Positions 23,438-36,600 of a stretch of DNA of 64,000 nt are shown here, in pieces (position 1 is the first letter of the stretch; every line of letters starts with the position of its first letter). The stretch comes from Mnemiopsis leidyi (lineage: Eukaryota > Ctenophora > Tentaculata > Lobata > Bolinopsidae). The stretch spans positions 41,734-105,733 of the forward strand of contig JH153733.1 of assembly GCA_000226015.1 (NCBI GenBank), in the 5' to 3' direction. Under the pieces are notes generated by a model. It worked only from the letters and a program-made list of their open reading frames with translations, did no database searches and was not told the origin of the DNA. A program made the translations under genes and the position numbers.

Positions 23438-25567
23438 ATGAGAGTATGTCTGCATGTTATTTTCTGTCTAGTTACTTTTTCGGTTGCTATCAACAGTAAA
23501 GACAATAACCTCCATGTAAACCCTAATCCAATTGACGAAAAACGATGGCCAATCCTGAAATCAATCGGAGTTGCAGATATCAGGGGGTCCTTAAGACATC
23601 TACATGTAGAAAAACCTTCTCTAGGCGCATCTTCCGAATGTCTGAACAAGCTGAAGAGCCTAGTGGACATAACAAATATAACAGCAGAGAGCGAACTTTT
23701 CCTGGACGCAGCAGGTAAACCATCTGCAGGACTTACTGCAGGGAATCTCTTCTGGATTGGGGACTATGAGATGTGTGAAACATTGAGTAACGTTACTCGG
23801 GAAGACTATCGCAGTTGCAAAGTAACAGGAAGTGCTCTTATCAAGGGAGCTCCCATCCCCATGACCTTGACTTGGACGGGATGCATTCCAGAGCAATGTC
23901 AAAATGGGAGTTTACTTGGAGTTCTGCCTCTTCTTGGAGACTGGGTGAAAGATAAAACTAAAGGGAGGATAATGCTGAATGCAGATAAATGGACTTCAGA
24001 CTGCGAGGCAGATTTAGCGTATGATGCTGGAGCTTATGCCGCCATTACTTTTCTCGCGATTGTAGGTTTTCTCGTAGTACTTGGTACAATCTGGCACCTT
24101 CTCCATCCGATAATCTTGAGTATCGGACAAAAATACAACTGCGATCACGACTCAGATAAAGAAGTAAACAGCGGAGAGATACATGAGGAGGAACAGGTGT
24201 TAACGACAGAACCGACTCAAACTGAATCGCCTCTCTCCAATGCCATTAAATGTTTCGCTCTCCAGCGGACTTTCAAGTCCCTAACCTCGACTGATACTAA
24301 ACCTGGACAAGTCCTCTGTCTGAATGGAATAAGAGTTCTCAGTATAAACTGGGTAATCCTCGGTCACACATTCGCCTTTGTTCAGGGAAAACTCTCTGAT
24401 CAAAGCTACCTCCTCGATCTGATCAAAAGACGAGGCTTCACATTAATTGCTAATGCATATTCCTCTGTCGACACGTTCTTCTGCCTGAGTGGATTTCTGG
24501 TAAGCTATCTGCTGTTGAAGCAATTGACCAGAAAAGGGCATCTCTCCGTCCGGCAGTGGATAGCGTTTTATTTCCACCGATATGTGCGACTAACTGCTCC
24601 CTACCTAATGATTCTCTTGCTGGAAGGATTCCTCTACAGACATTTAGTCTCTGGACCCTTCTCAGTCGAGGCGGACATCACCACTAACTACGAGACTTGC
24701 AAGAAGTACTGGTGGACAAACCTGCTGTACATAAACAACGTGGTCCCCTGGAACATGACGACCTCACCATGTCTGGCTCAGAGCTGGTACTTGGCGAACG
24801 ACATGCAGTTCTTTGTCATATCGCCCATCTTTATAGTCCTTATTTTCCTCTATCCTAAGATAGGATCTAGCGTTATTACAGGAGCTCTGGGTTGTAGTGC
24901 CATTGCTACCGGAATTATAACGTCTTACTATAACCTAGAACCATCGATGTCTCTTGGAAACCCGGAGAATTTTGTGAAGCTCTACAGAGTGCCGTGGGTG
25001 AGAATAACGCCATATCTGGTTGGAATCCTTGGTGGTTGGTGTTATTGGTGCTGGGGTGAGGAAATAAAAGGGTTTTTTAAAGTTCTTCCGGTATGGAAAA
25101 AAGCCATTGTAGCATTACCTTTTTGGGTGGTCACCGCTGTCATAGAATATATGGTGGTGTTCGGTCTGTGGTCTGATCTCAAAGATCGTTTCTTTCAAGG
25201 AAAAGCTGCGTCCAAAGAGGACAGCATCTCATATGAAATGCTTGCAAGAATCGGATGGTCACTCGCGTTGACGGTTCAGATCTTCCTCTGCCAATGCGGT
25301 CTGGGAGGTTTTATCAACTCCCTCCTCAGCTGGAAAGGGTGGCTGGTCCTCTCCAGACTCACCTACTCTGTATACCTCATCCATCTTGGTCTAATCTGCC
25401 TGATCATGACAGAGACACGACACTCTTTCTTCTTGGAGCCGGACTTTGAGATGGCAGTTTTCTACCTAGGGGTCATGCTGATGTCTTATTTGGCAGCTGT
25501 GGTGTTGTATGTCTGTGTAGAGCAACCTATAGCACTGCTGGAGGGCATTACTTATAGGAAGAAGTGA
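23438..25567 (+). CDS. NRF-6-like multipass membrane acyltransferase (acyltransferase 3 family), intronless
   Basis: A 709-codon ORF. A signal peptide (MRVCLHVIFCLVTFSVA) is followed by a cysteine-bearing extracellular NRF-type domain to about residue 190 (SECLNKLKS, CETLSNV, GCIPEQCQNG, SDCEAD). A first membrane segment lies near residues 200-225. The acyltransferase 3 region starts near residue 285 (GIRVLSINWVILGHTFAF, with the conserved His), followed by SVDTFFCLSGFLVSYLLL, HRYVRLTAPYLMILL, AQSWYLANDMQFFVIS, LTYSVYLIHLGLI and VEQPIALLEG. Length and order match nematode NRF-6/NDG-4 and insect homologues, multipass proteins tied to lipid handling. The ATG at 23438 follows a TTACAG that could be a 5' UTR acceptor. 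AATAAA lies at 25656. It is convergent with the RCC1 gene, about 170 bp between stops. Confidence 0.93.
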   Translation: MRVCLHVIFCLVTFSVAINSKDNNLHVNPNPIDEKRWPILKSIGVADIRGSLRHLHVEKPSLGASSECLNKLKSLVDITNITAESELFLDAAGKPSAGLTAGNLFWIGDYEMCETLSNVTREDYRSCKVTGSALIKGAPIPMTLTWTGCIPEQCQNGSLLGVLPLLGDWVKDKTKGRIMLNADKWTSDCEADLAYDAGAYAAITFLAIVGFLVVLGTIWHLLHPIILSIGQKYNCDHDSDKEVNSGEIHEEEQVLTTEPTQTESPLSNAIKCFALQRTFKSLTSTDTKPGQVLCLNGIRVLSINWVILGHTFAFVQGKLSDQSYLLDLIKRRGFTLIANAYSSVDTFFCLSGFLVSYLLLKQLTRKGHLSVRQWIAFYFHRYVRLTAPYLMILLLEGFLYRHLVSGPFSVEADITTNYETCKKYWWTNLLYINNVVPWNMTTSPCLAQSWYLANDMQFFVISPIFIVLIFLYPKIGSSVITGALGCSAIATGIITSYYNLEPSMSLGNPENFVKLYRVPWVRITPYLVGILGGWCYWCWGEEIKGFFKVLPVWKKAIVALPFWVVTAVIEYMVVFGLWSDLKDRFFQGKAASKEDSISYEMLARIGWSLALTVQIFLCQCGLGGFINSLLSWKGWLVLSRLTYSVYLIHLGLICLIMTETRHSFFLEPDFEMAVFYLGVMLMSYLAAVVLYVCVEQPIALLEGITYRKK

Positions 25568-25655
25568 AATCTCTTGCCTGAATTTTTGTTTACCGTAATG
25601 GCGTGATAATTCTCTGTATTATTATATTATTTGTATGATGATTAACCTAAATCAA

Positions 25656-25661
25656 AATAAA
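25656..25661 (+). terminator. Polyadenylation signal AATAAA
   Basis: AATAAA 89 bp after the stop of the acyltransferase gene, in AT-rich sequence. Confidence 0.6.
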
Positions 25662-25734
25662 GTCCGTCCTGCATTTTAGTTTTTATCATTAACTTAAAAC
25701 TAACTCAACTTGGTTTGTTATTTTTCTGCCGATT

Positions 25735-28700
25735 TCAAATAAGATGATGATAAGTATTGCAACTAAATATTAAATAACCAAATAGACATGCGGTCACAAA
25801 ATAATACCAGAGTATCAAGCGAACAGTAGGTTGCTTAGAAAACAAACCTGTTTGTCCGACGTTACCACTGCCCCAGACAAAGACATTTCCAGCCACTGTC
25901 AGGGCGTGGCACATGGTGGTACCTGCCACTACTTCAGACACTTTCTCTTTGTTGAAAAAGGACAGAGGAATCTGAAGTGTTTATAGGTTATAAAACTAAC
26001 TTTAGAACTAGAAAATTAACTGTTAATCAGAAAACTAATTAATGATTAATTAGAAAATTTAACCATGAAAGAAAGTTGGAATAGGTATATATATTATATA
26101 ACTTTCATTAATCAACTATGTTAATGAGGTAGCCGTAGGCCTGTACAGAAATTTCAGTGTTCTTTAGAATTGAATAACTAAATAACATTCACAAACACCC
26201 CGTGGGTATAAACATTAAAATCTTCTTACAAAGGATATTGGACTCACTTTGGTTGGTTTCAGAAGATTCTTAGATTCCCCAGTTCCGAGTCTACCTAGAG
26301 TTCCGTTCCCGACCATGTAAACAACTCTAGTGTCTACTAATATCGCTGTGAAGCACCCTGAGTAAGTGGAACTTTCAGAATTGACATTGAAACATTTAGA
26401 AGATTTTCAGAATTAACCTATCTGATAAACAATGATGTCATGATTAACAGTAAGTAACTTTTATCAACCATACAAAATTCTATATAACTCTATATAAGCC
26501 GAAAGTACAACTTTTCACACTTTGCAACATCCCTCACAATCACTTACCCTTCTCCCCGCGACTGCAGCTGACTTTGATGACATGGTGAGCTCCCATCGCT
26601 TCCACCGGGGTGGGTACCAGCACGTTCTCCTTGTGGCCGTGTCCTAGTTGTCCGTCTGTGTTCCTTCCGAACGTCAACAACTCTCCTTCTTGGGAAACCT
26701 AGCGGTTTGTTGAACTCGGTTTGGTAATTTGTAGGGTAGATCAGTCACAATTGTCCAACCTGATTTTGCTTGTCCTGTTCTTGCAAATCATTGATTTCAT
26801 CTAACGAACACTTTCAATCTTATCCACTTACAGCAGCAGCATAAGAATGCCCAGCGTCAATATGAACAATATCGGTGAACGGAAGAGAAGTGACGAGAGA
26901 GGGAATGTTCCGGTTCCGCTCGTCCCCCTGACCCAGTACTCCCCACTTTCCCCGGCCCCAAGAGTATAGTCTGCCGTCCACAGTGCGACACAGTGTGAAA
27001 CCCTCTCCACAGGAAACCTGGGGGAGTTTGTAGGTGTACTTGTAGTAGGTACAGTTTAACTCGATTATTGATGTTGAGAGTATGAACAGTTGAACTCGAT
27101 TGTTGATGTTGAACTTGATTTTTTACTGAGGACTGCTATCCTAATTTAAAACAAATCTGTGGCTTTGAATTGCTTAAATTTAGAGAAGTTGGATAATAGC
27201 TATTTTAATACAACTGTCACCATATCAACAGTTCATATACTGATAATAATTCAGTAGCAATGTTAGTTATCGGAATTTTATATTTTATTTTACCTGAACG
27301 ATTGAAACTGTGTTTAGCCCAGTCACTTTCATAGGTTTCGTCACCAAGGCTATCTTTTTTGGACACACTTGAGTATCTTTGTTGTTGCCCCAGAGGTATA
27401 CTTCCCCGTTACCATTTACCGCCGCTGCGTGTGACTGTCCCACAGCTGATACGAAGAGCATAATTAATGTATTAATGTAAGCCATAAGTATAAATGAGGA
27501 AGCTATTGTGGTTTCAAGTGGGTTTCAAGGGATTAAGGGAACCTCTTTCAGGTCCTCATTTCGAGCAAGCTCGACTCCCAGAGGTGTGCACTGAATAATT
27601 ACGGGTGTGTTATGTTGTTGTGTGTGGGCCGAAGAAAAAATGAATAAAGTACTGCTTTAGTGCTCATGCTGAAAAGCCTTTTGTATAAGTCTTTAAAAGT
27701 AAACTATTTTGTTTTTAAGGGCTATTTGATACTTGATAGTCGTTTGACTTAACCGAAAAATATTGACAAATTTGTTACTTTCATAAACTAACCAATTGCT
27801 TTTATATTTGTCAGAGCTTCAATTCTAGAAAATTCCTTAATCCCATCATTTTGTTGGTTACAAATAACTCCAGACCGATATACCCTGAAAATGTTGATAG
27901 AATGAAGAGTTTACTGGGGTACCTAGGTTATTATCAGATTATCTGTTAACAAATAGAGGGGTTTTTAATATTGAAACAATCCCATTGAAAGAAAGTTAAA
28001 TGATTCAACTTTCCATGAACTTAAAAGGAGTGAGCTATAAGTAATTGATGTGAATTTAAAAACTTTATCGCAGTTAATCAGTTTGACAGTTTCTGTAAAA
28101 GGTAAAAGAGAAAAATTCAAGACTGTTATTGGAGTGCTGGAATTCCACTTAAAACTTTACCTTAGATCATCACTGATAGCAAGGGAATAGTTTTTCCCAG
28201 CAGCTATGCCGACGAAGGAAATCTGACTTTTAGATGGGGTGGGAAGATCTTCCACCTTATTCGATTTCGTTCCCAGCTGCCCGCTCCCCCCTTGTCCCCA
28301 AACCCACAGCTCACCCGACTTCACCATTTGTTTCAACCTGCAATATATAACTTAGAGTCAAATATGAATATTGAAACAAAGCTACATTGACCCCATAAAG
28401 TTTAACTAAAGATTTAAAGATTTGATAAATTTATTCAAACGTATACTGTGATTTAAACTTACATTATTACATTAAAGTGATTAAATTTCTACATTTTGGC
28501 ATTTGCAAAGAATCTTTTTGAAATTGCCGAAGGTGAATTCTTGGGATAGATTCAGAAAATTTCCCATCACTTACATTGCAATAATTATAAGCTTTAAAAA
28601 CAAAACTCAGCGATTTCTTAACTCGAAAATAGTTAAGAGATATGAATTGCTCTTGACCATTTGACCAAACCACCTGGTTTTGGCTTTCTTGACTCTTGAA

Positions 28701-29727
28701 ATTCCTCTCGAGTCTTCAGCTGATCTTAAGAAACGTTTACTTGCAACTTCCCATCTTTTCCACTACCCTCTCATTATCCGAAACATATATCTAATGATTC
28801 TATTCTGACGTTGACTTATCAAAGTTGTCCAGATCTTTAGATCTTTGCATTAACCTTATTTTATCACTAAGTCAAATCGAAGATATAGCAGTAACTGGTA
28901 TGGTTTAATGAGGGCAGATAAAGAACAATCAAATAACATTTTATTTTACCCCAAGCTGAGATCAAATCGCAGCTGTTTGGAGATAATCGTACCACCCCGA
29001 TCAATCCGTCTGAACTCATCCCAAGTTGTCATCTGTACTTGAGTCCTCCTGGCATTTCCTTTTCGCTGGTGTGTGAAAACAAACAGTTTGTCGTTGCGAT
29101 GTCCGCGGGATGATATGATGGAACAAAAGAATTGCAAATAGCGTAAGCGGGTGTAAGGTCCAGCTATGTGTAAGTACGGTGGCACAAACATTGAAATCAC
29201 AACTCGGTATCAAATGCAGTGACAATATCAAGAATGATGATACTTTGTAAGATACTTATGGATGAACAAGAGATTGATTGGAAATTGACTCAAATTAGGT
29301 ACTTAAGAAACACCAAAAAGCATTTAGAGTCATTTGCAGTGAGAAAATAGGTCACTAGAGACCCAATAACCGGGGTTCAGTATCCTGGACAACGATTCTC
29401 TATAGAAGTAAAAAGTGAGTAAAAACCAAACTCGAACCGCATGCACTGCATTTTGTCACACACGGCCTGCATGTGTTCACTACTTTCCAGTTTACCTATG
29501 AAATTAGACGTCAATGTCCAACATGTACTCATAATGACTCAAGCTCCGCCGGGAATTACTTGGGGAGGCCCTCACAGCAACACATCCACCGTACCTCATC
29601 ACGATGGTTATAAGTTCTGCAGCATTATGAAACTATCAAACTTTATTGTCGCATATAATGCTTAAATTGTATACATATTCCTCTCACCTGTTGACTGGTA
29701 AAAGTTCGGAGCCAGTAAACCAGCAAT
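25735..29727 (-). CDS. RCC1-repeat (beta-propeller) protein
   Basis: Exons in order: 29688-29727, 28950-29163, 28161-28337, probably one unseen exon, 27294-27445, 26832-27017, 26548-26698, 26248-26357, then 25971 down to 25848 or 25735. RCC1 blades are clear: GELWVWGQGGSGQLG, GEVYLWGNN, GRLYSWGRGKWGVLGQG, GELLTFGRNTDGQLGHG, VVYMVGNGTLGRLGTG and GNVFVWGSGNVGQTG, each preceded by an (A/S)(A/C)G-x-x-(H/F)(S/T)-type strand. The two N-terminal exons (QFFCSIISSRGHRNDKLF) have no recognised family, and earlier exons may exist. Phases agree except between 28161 and 27445, where phase and repeat spacing imply a missed exon. RCC1 propellers act as exchange factors or protein scaffolds; which applies here is unknown. 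Confidence 0.8.
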
Positions 29728-30869
29728 CTGCAAGAAACACGAAGGTCGATTAGTAAAGAACGGTACAGAAGTCCGACACAGAGGTTAAGTAGTGGGCAGT
29801 TGTGCGGAGGCCAAGTGGGGGGCATCATGCCAATCGAGTGATTAAACGAGAAGAGTCACTTAGACAACATGCTTGTTAAGCCCACGATTGATTTGACCTC
29901 GGACTTGACAACGCTGATTTGTAGTCGGCCTGAATATATGCAGAGCCGCTGTGGTAATGAATACAAGGATGAGTATCGAGACTTGTGGGATTGCAGTGTT
30001 CACAATAGTCACCCAGTCACCCACTATTTTCAATTGAGCTTCTCGGGGGTCAAGAGATCAGTGCTTTTTAATCTTACAACGAAGAGAAAACATGACAATC
30101 ATAAAAAATGTTGTAAGATCGTGACATGGATGTCGAAGAAAAATAATTTGGTAATAGTAGGAGTAGGAGTAGAGTTACTCTGTGAACAAATAATATCAAT
30201 GGTTTATCTCAAATAAAATCAACATTCAATATTCAGGTTTCAATTGAGAATACAACAATCTGATAAAATTATAAAATAAAAGAGAAACATTATTTCAGTA
30301 AACCACTAAATATCATTTATAATGACACCGAACATGAAACTGGTAAAAACTTTAATATTTCATGCAATTTTTTACGACCTTACATATCTATCTATACTTT
30401 AAGAAGGTCATGGTAAATAAGATACTTATATACTTAATAAGATACGTATATACTAAATAAGATACTTATATACTACTTCCCAATTATACCACATTATCAA
30501 AACTTCGGCAGAATCCTCATTCGCTCATTCATTAATACCATAAGATAACTATTCCATTTTGTAATCAGCAATCCTAATTTTGAATTCACAATTTACCATG
30601 AGGTAAAGGTTTAATAGTTTATGCTTTACATTCATCAATTGAAGCCTATACATACTACTACACTTTTCCTAATTCGCCGCGATCCTTCTGTCATCGAAGA
30701 TCGAAACATTTCTCCAGCCCATCAACCCTATCTTTATAACTTCTGAGTTCTGATCACGTCTTTAAATGCTTTATGATTTATCAATACAACGATTAACATC
30801 TGAACAGTCGACGGTCGAATTACCTAATAAAAGCAAGTCTATCTTTCTATCTTTATATGATGAACTTTA
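29728..30869. other. Intergenic or intronic stretch without supported exons
   Basis: Includes AT-rich GATACTTATATACT repeats at about 30418-30472. No exon is supported on either strand. Confidence 0.4.
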
Positions 30870-33672
30870 TCAACTAAGTTCTGAATCTCCCTGATCTTCT
30901 TGCACCTCCTCCGGGGTATTATAAGGGTTGTAACTCTTCATCATGGACAGGGTTTTTCTCAACAGAGTAACCATGTTGGGGTGGATGTCTGGTCGTTCTG
31001 TCATTGTGAACCACTGTATTTCATCGACTCCACTTCCGTGCTACGTTTTTATAGGCTTTTAGTAAGTTGTAAGTAGAATGATAATGCAATTAAGAGATAA
31101 AATATAGCTTTTAAGTTACTATGAGGGATAACACATGATGGATACTACTATCATAAATGAGGGATAGTTCATGACAGATTAAACATTAGAGATAAATCAT
31201 GAGGGATAAAACATGATGGATATTAAACCAAAACTACATTTTTTGCCGCTTTTACCTTAAAATCGGAGCACATCGCATTTTGGTTATCGTGAACCGCTGC
31301 TGCTGAAACCTCCATCCATGCATTATCGGTATTTAAATGATCGTCCATATAAGATGCGGAAATCTGAAATATAGTTTGATATTTCGATAATTTACTTGTA
31401 TGAGATCATCGTATTTGACTTTCGTACACATTGTCATTAGCAAGTATAAGACTATAAGCCAGCTAAAACCACAGCTTAAAAATAATAAGTCTCAGTTGTG
31501 AATTTATGTTTAGAAACGATAAAACTAAAATAAACTAATCGAACCTCTCTATATTGACTGAAAACAGGGTCCATCGATGCGACTACAGGTTTCTGAGCCA
31601 GGCGAGTTTGATTGCTAAAATCATAGCACAAATCAAGGATAACTCTTTGATGGGCGTGTTTTACGGACTCTGACGGAGCCAAAAATCCCTGAGAGAGGTA
31701 CAGCATTAGAGAATTTTGATAATGATGGTTATTGCTCTAATTGTACGATATTCAGTTTTAGAAGATTTTACATTTTTCACTTTGGTGGGGAACACAACTG
31801 TGGAAACAAAGTAACAGTAACAAAGATGAGAGATTTTATCATAGTTTCTCTTGTACAGATAGCTTAGTTGATCACATTCGCATAAACTTCAAAAATACGT
31901 CAATCACGTCTGTCAATCACTGGAAAAGTAAGATACTAAGATGTGTAGAACCTGAGGGAAGACATAGTATTGAGTACCAGTCATCTTAAGTAGCAACACT
32001 TCCACCACCGGCTGTCCCTGTTTGTTGATCACCCCACCGGGTACCTCACCTGTTTCACCACTTCCCGGCTGCTCCTTGTACCTGGAGTGAGGGAGAATAG
32101 GGGGGCATTGCATCTTCCATCACATATGGGGGGGTGCTGATAGGCCATTACACCATTTTGTAATTAAACTTTGTTAGATTCATCTTAGTTTGAGTTATTC
32201 GCTCTTAAGTAAGGTTATAAGTGTCACAGCAACTATACTTATGGTGATGAGTAGTATACCTAGTTACTTTAGTGATGACAAATACCTAGTTACTATAGTG
32301 ATGACAAATACCAGGTTAAAATGACAAATACCAGGTTTTACTATAGTGATGACATATACCTGGTTACTATAGTGATGACAAATACCTGGTTGCTATAGTG
32401 ATGACATATATCTGGTTATTATAGTGATGACAAATACCTGGTTACTATACCTGGTTAGTGGTTTCTATAGTGATGACAAATACCTGGTTACTATAGTGAT
32501 GACAAATACCTGGTTACTATAGTGATGACAAATACCTGGTTACTATAGTGATGACAAATACCAGGTTACTATAGTAATGACATATACCTGGTTACTATAG
32601 TGATGACATATACCTGGTTACTATAGTGATGTCATATACCTGATTACTATAGTGATGACAAATACCTGGTTACTATAGTGATGACATATACCTGGTTACT
32701 ATAGTGATGACTAATACCTGGTTACTATAGTGATGACAAATACCTGGTTACTATTGTGATGACAAGTTTGTTAGGTCCCCATCTTGGCAGATTTCCTCGA
32801 CCCGTCAACCCAGTTCTTCCCTTTGGATTCCTAAAAAAGTAACTGTCAAACCTATTCAGAAATTAATCAACTTTTAGTTTGCAATAATTATAGATTGCAT
32901 GCTAACAAAGGTTTGTACAACTGAGAGAGATATAAGAATAAGCAAACCTTGGGTATCCCTCGTGTATCGTGTACTTTCCCATGAAACTTATCCGGTCAAC
33001 CCCATCTTTGTCTACGTGATTAAATCGAAGCTCTTGTCTGAAAACACAAAATATTGGTTTCCTACTCTTGACTTATTCATTAAGTAAATTTTGGTAAAAA
33101 TAGTTGAACTTTTCTTCCAAGGACATAGATATGACCTCAAATCTTCAAGTCATCATTTTTTTTCAAAAAACTTATTAACTGATACTATAACATGTCAACA
33201 TGATGTTATGGTACAAAATACATAGCTTAAATATATGGGGTTTATGAAAACTTAAACTCATTGTTTCACGTTAAATAAATGGTAAATAATAAAATTACGG
33301 GTCTTTCGGGTCGAGCTGAGGTATTTCATCGTTGTCAAACATTGGAGGTGTGTACTTAAAGTTTGCCTGCAATACCATCGATGTTTATAAGCACACCAAG
33401 TCACCAAAGTCCAAAATATTAATATAGCGCTAGAATTGCTGGAGTGGTATACACATTTTTGCGGAATTTCATATATGGAAATCAAATTGAAAATAACATC
33501 TAAGAAAGAATATAGAATTAAAAAGCAAAAACCAAATTAAGACTTGTTGAATATATACCTTCCAAGCGATCTGCTCTTTCTCCAATTTAAATCGTTCAAT
33601 ATCAGTTCCGGGGTAGGGGGAAGTCAGGGCTTGACTATGTAAAACCAAGCTACCCCATTGGGCAAGAGTGGG
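30870..33672 (-). CDS. TRPM2: NUDT9-homology domain of the TRPM2-like channel, Nudix box degenerate
   Basis: Exons 33559-33672 ([11 protein letters not shown]), 33299-33366 (FKYTPPMF), 32948-33037 ([16 protein letters not shown]), 32744-32830 ([19 protein letters not shown]), 31952-32081 ([15 protein letters not shown]), 31545-31688, 31256-31363 ([14 protein letters not shown]) and 30870-31040 align in order with human NUDT9/TRPM2. Where NUDT9 has the Nudix box (GG-x5-GE-x7-REF-x-EE) this exon reads Q-GFLAPSES, then [11 protein letters not shown]. Both glycines of GG, the GE and the catalytic REF/EE are not kept, so hydrolysis of ADP-ribose is not expected; binding may persist. Confidence 0.88.
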
Positions 33673-36600
33673 CTGAAATCAACCGTCTTTTTAATTAACT
33701 TTTGAAAACTAACTAACTTGAAAAAGCTTCAGTTAGCCGTTAGGGTCAATATTTAGAGCAATTCAGTTTATTCCAAAATATGATAACATAATGCTATGAT
33801 TTATGATAATGGTCACGTTAAAGACCAGTGATCAGAGATGCGATAACATGGAGTTATGCAGTTTTTTGGAATATTTGTAGGATATGATTCCTCTAAACTG
33901 CACTTAAGAGCTCATACACGATTAAAAAATAATAAGATCACAACACAAAAATCAGTCAATTCAGCGATTAGACATAATCAAAACACTGGGGATCTTGTGT
34001 AAGATAGAATTCGAGCAACGATCCTGACATTTCTTGAAAAATCAGCGTTTGAAGATCATTTCTCTTTACATATTTTCAGCAAGTTTTCTTTTTCGATTCA
34101 TGACTGAATATCGTGGATTTTTAAATTGTATGAAATTCATTATTCTCAGCGTGATTTGAATTCGGGAAACCGGGAGTGAATATATTGAAGCAGAAACAAA
34201 AATGATCCCAAATTTCGGATCTGAAAAAGGTTATGAAACCTTCTTAATTTAGGAATCTGTTTTTATACTATGCTTCTTTCGCCGTAATGCCGTATAATAG
34301 GATTCAGCAGAACAGCAAAAGTTTTCGGCTTAAACATGTACAATTGCTCTTGACGATGATAGCGTAATAATTGTGCTAAAATTAAAAAATGTTTATCGAG
34401 CATACATTAATTAGTCTTTTTATTCTTGCAAAGGACCACGGTTTTTTCAATTTTCATGCAATCGTGCATTATTTTGGCAAATAGGCGCGCTAAGCAGAAT
34501 TGGCTTTACTTAAATCCATACAGCTTTGCCAAGAATTGAAAGAATAAAATATGTTCGCAAGGCATACATAAAGATTGCCATTACTTTCATTTTTAAATCA
34601 TCGGATTCCAAAATAGTATTTTTTCGAAATCGCGACGCCGCTGCAAAGCTTTTTTAATTTTATCTATGCAGCATAAAAAGTGCAGATGCAGGAATATTTT
34701 AGCAAGCTTTGAAGCAAAGAGCCGCATCGCCCAGCAATGTCCACAAGCAATGTCCGCAAGCAATGTCCACAAAAAATGTCCACAAACAGTGTCTAAAAGT
34801 TAAACCAAACAGCGCTTCTAAAAACACCCAGCAGACCCAGCTTTATTTAAACCCCCTACCTCCGATTTGATATTCTCATCAGAGGAAGGGGAAAGTTCCT
34901 CATAACCTATACTTTTCCTCACCCTGACTCGTTCAAGGATATCTTTAAAAACATTTTCAGGGTTTACTGGTAGTTTCGATGAGCCATCCTCCGCTGTTCG
35001 TTTGCGCTAGAGCAAGGAGTTATAGATGTTAACATGCATAGCACAAGAGATTTTTGCAGATGAATGAATTGCTTACTGAAAAAGTTAACAGTATAGCTGG
35101 AAGAAAATTGTAATTTGATGGTTTGAAGAAAATTAGTTTGAATAAAACTAGTTTGAATAAAACCTAGTTGTCTTTCCATACTTGGAGGTGATCAATTTAT
35201 TAGACTTCTTTCGAATAGCATCATTAGCATTAGCGATAAAAGCAAAAAACTTTTGGGTGTAAAGTTGAATTTTAGCCAGCAAAGCCCGTTAGCGCTTCTA
35301 GCAATAGCTTCAATAGTTTAATATGCTGTTAGCAGGAATACACAAATTTCATGCCGTAGTTGCTAGATTTCTTCGTTGATTACGAATTTCCATAGATTCG
35401 GTTGCAACGGCATTTTTGAAAAATCTACATTGAAAAGGTATGATGTTTAATATTTCTTGGCAGCCGACTTACGGCCACCAAATCACGCCTAAAATTAAAG
35501 CGTTCATTCATCGTAAGATGTTTAGAAGATTAAAAATTAAAACAAAACAATGCTGTTCCACCCACGTGATCGATTAAGCCACCATTATAAATAAGCCAAG
35601 ATAATAGGGGTCATTCATCACCAAGCCGTACTTATGGCTCATACTTAAATCTAGCGAAAATCGAAGGATATTCCATTTTTCGTATTCATAATAATGGCAC
35701 GTCTCAGCTTTTAAGTACGGCTTGCTCAGTCATGGATTAAATTGATAAGCCATTCGTAAGCCAGCTCGAATTGTGGCTTACGATTTATGGACCCGGATTA
35801 GTTGAGTCAAGCCGATCAATATTTACACATATGATCAATATTTACGCAGTGAGATTTTCCGAACTTCTCTTTGATGGAACTTAAATGTCAAATGAAATGT
35901 CCTATTGTCTCAAAATTTTCAAATTTAGTAGCTTTGTTGATTTTGTCTCTAGACTTGAAAATGCGTTTTAAGAAACTTTTCGTCAGATATTTCGAACTGA
36001 CACGTTCGTATTCATTTACTGAAATGATAATAGATAAATTGATAAATCATTTCAGTAATCATTTCAGTATTTCAGTAAATATTTGACGAAAAGTTTCCTG
36101 AAAACGCATTTTCAAGTCTACAGAGGAAGTCAACAAAGCTACTCAGTTTGAAAAAATGAGACTTAACAACTACTTGCTGCTATCAGATATTACTAAAAAT
36201 CTTCCTTAAAGGAAAAGTTGCATAAACAAACTTCAGGATTTCAGAGTTAGGATTTTACAGGGTAAAAATAGCGGATTGCACGAGTTCTCTACAAATCTGA
36301 AATTTGATTACGCTGAACATGCTTTAAAAGAAAAAGCATTTATTGATTGTTTTCGATGCAGGCTGTTAATCACTCATGACAAGAAAATAGCACTATTCGG
36401 TTAAATAACGGTCACAGTAAAACCGATATAATAATCACGCCATGCACGAGCAATAACCTCTCGCTCAGCCTGAGCCTTTTCTAATTGCTGAAGTGAATCA
36501 GGCTTCAGGTGAGCTAGAATTGCTTTTGGGGTCCGGGCAGTCCATTTTACTTCAGGTTTCGGTTTTTTGAAGGAGTCCTTCAAGTCAGAAATATCCCCCT

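Noticed and set aside
29440-29600. Possible exon (GGCVAVRASPSNSRRSL) on the minus strand upstream of the RCC1 exons
   Set aside because: No convincing acceptor, and the flanking exons join in phase without it.
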